A stretch of DNA of 6,938 nt, from NCBI GenBank assembly GCA_030731175.1, contig JANQUM010000171.1, positions 1-6,938 of the forward strand, given 5' to 3'. The translations under genes and the position numbers were made by a program. Positions 6,818 through 6,938 of this stretch are shown here, one piece after another (position 1 is the first letter of the stretch; each line of letters opens with the position of its first letter). The stretch comes from Spirosomataceae bacterium (GTDB taxonomy: Bacteria > Bacteroidota > Bacteroidia > Cytophagales > Spirosomataceae). The notes below the pieces were generated by a model. It was not told the DNA's origin and did no database searches. It was given only the letters and a program-made list of their open reading frames with translations.

Positions 6818-6938
6818 TTATTTTCCTACTACCACTTTTGCGTAGCGAACCACTTTATCATTTAGTGTGTAACCTTTCTCGATTACGTCCACCACTTTTC
6901 CTTTCATACCTTCTTCCGCATCAATCTGGGTGATGCAT
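6818..6938 (-). CDS. grpE: GrpE nucleotide exchange factor (partial, C-terminal 39 residues)
   Basis: Only the last 39 codons and the TAA stop (6820-6818) are inside the window; the gene continues past the right edge. The visible peptide contains EEGMKGKVVDVIEKGYTLND and then VVRYAKVVVGK. It matches the C-terminal beta domain of GrpE, where the G-Y-x-L-x-D-K-V-x-R-x-A-x-V-x-V pattern is diagnostic. This domain contacts the DnaK nucleotide-binding domain to release ADP. Its position 7 bases ahead of dnaJ on the same strand is the common grpE-dnaJ arrangement and supports the call. The missing N-terminal part would carry the long dimerisation helix. Confidence 0.95.
   Translation of the reverse strand, partial: CITQIDAEEGMKGKVVDVIEKGYTLNDKVVRYAKVVVGK

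Noticed and set aside
1..6938. A hidden defence, mobile or otherwise novel system
   Set aside because: Every sizeable frame is accounted for by a recognisable housekeeping family. There are no direct-repeat arrays, terminal inverted repeats, integrase or transposase motifs, and no gap longer than about 112 bases.

Overview
The window reads as ordinary chromosomal core sequence of a Bacteroidota bacterium (Cytophagia/Flavobacteriia-like). I infer this from several things. The proteins have a strong Bacteroidota flavour, including a two-part transketolase, an M23 peptidase with a long Ig-like tail, and an M48 lipoprotein beginning C-Q-K-V-P-L-T-G-R. The translation starts are A-rich and lack a clear GGAGG Shine-Dalgarno sequence. 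There is also an exact match to the Bacteroidota -7 promoter element TAnnTTTG in front of the fumarylacetoacetate hydrolase (FAH)-family gene. No phylogenetic search was possible, so the genus is not assigned.

Layout: From position 4626 down to 1, five minus-strand genes run head to tail: FAH-family hydrolase, M23 peptidase, peroxiredoxin (Bcp/PrxQ type), transketolase N-terminal subunit, and transketolase C-terminal subunit, which is cut by the window edge. The gaps are 26, -4 (an ATGA overlap), 20 and 40 bases, so they probably form one transcription unit. A 112-base divergent intergenic region (4627-4738) separates this unit from a plus-strand M48 metalloprotease lipoprotein (4739-5572). 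The M48 gene converges on dnaJ, with a perfect 15-bp-stem bidirectional terminator between them. dnaJ follows the 3' end of grpE by 7 bases, and grpE enters from the right edge.

Functions: grpE-dnaJ is the Hsp70 co-chaperone pair (nucleotide exchange factor and J-protein) serving DnaK. M48 and M23 are probable cell-envelope enzymes, the first in protein quality control and the second in peptidoglycan cleavage. Bcp detoxifies peroxides. The transketolase pair would assemble into one enzyme of the non-oxidative pentose phosphate pathway. The FAH protein resembles FAHD1-type acylpyruvate hydrolase/oxaloacetate decarboxylase. The five-gene unit mixes central metabolism, oxidative defence and cell-wall work with no obvious single pathway.

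No intergenic stretch exceeds about 112 bases. I found no tRNA, rRNA, CRISPR array, insertion sequence, phage gene or toxin-antitoxin pair, and no convincing undescribed system. The findings are modest points of gene structure and regulation.
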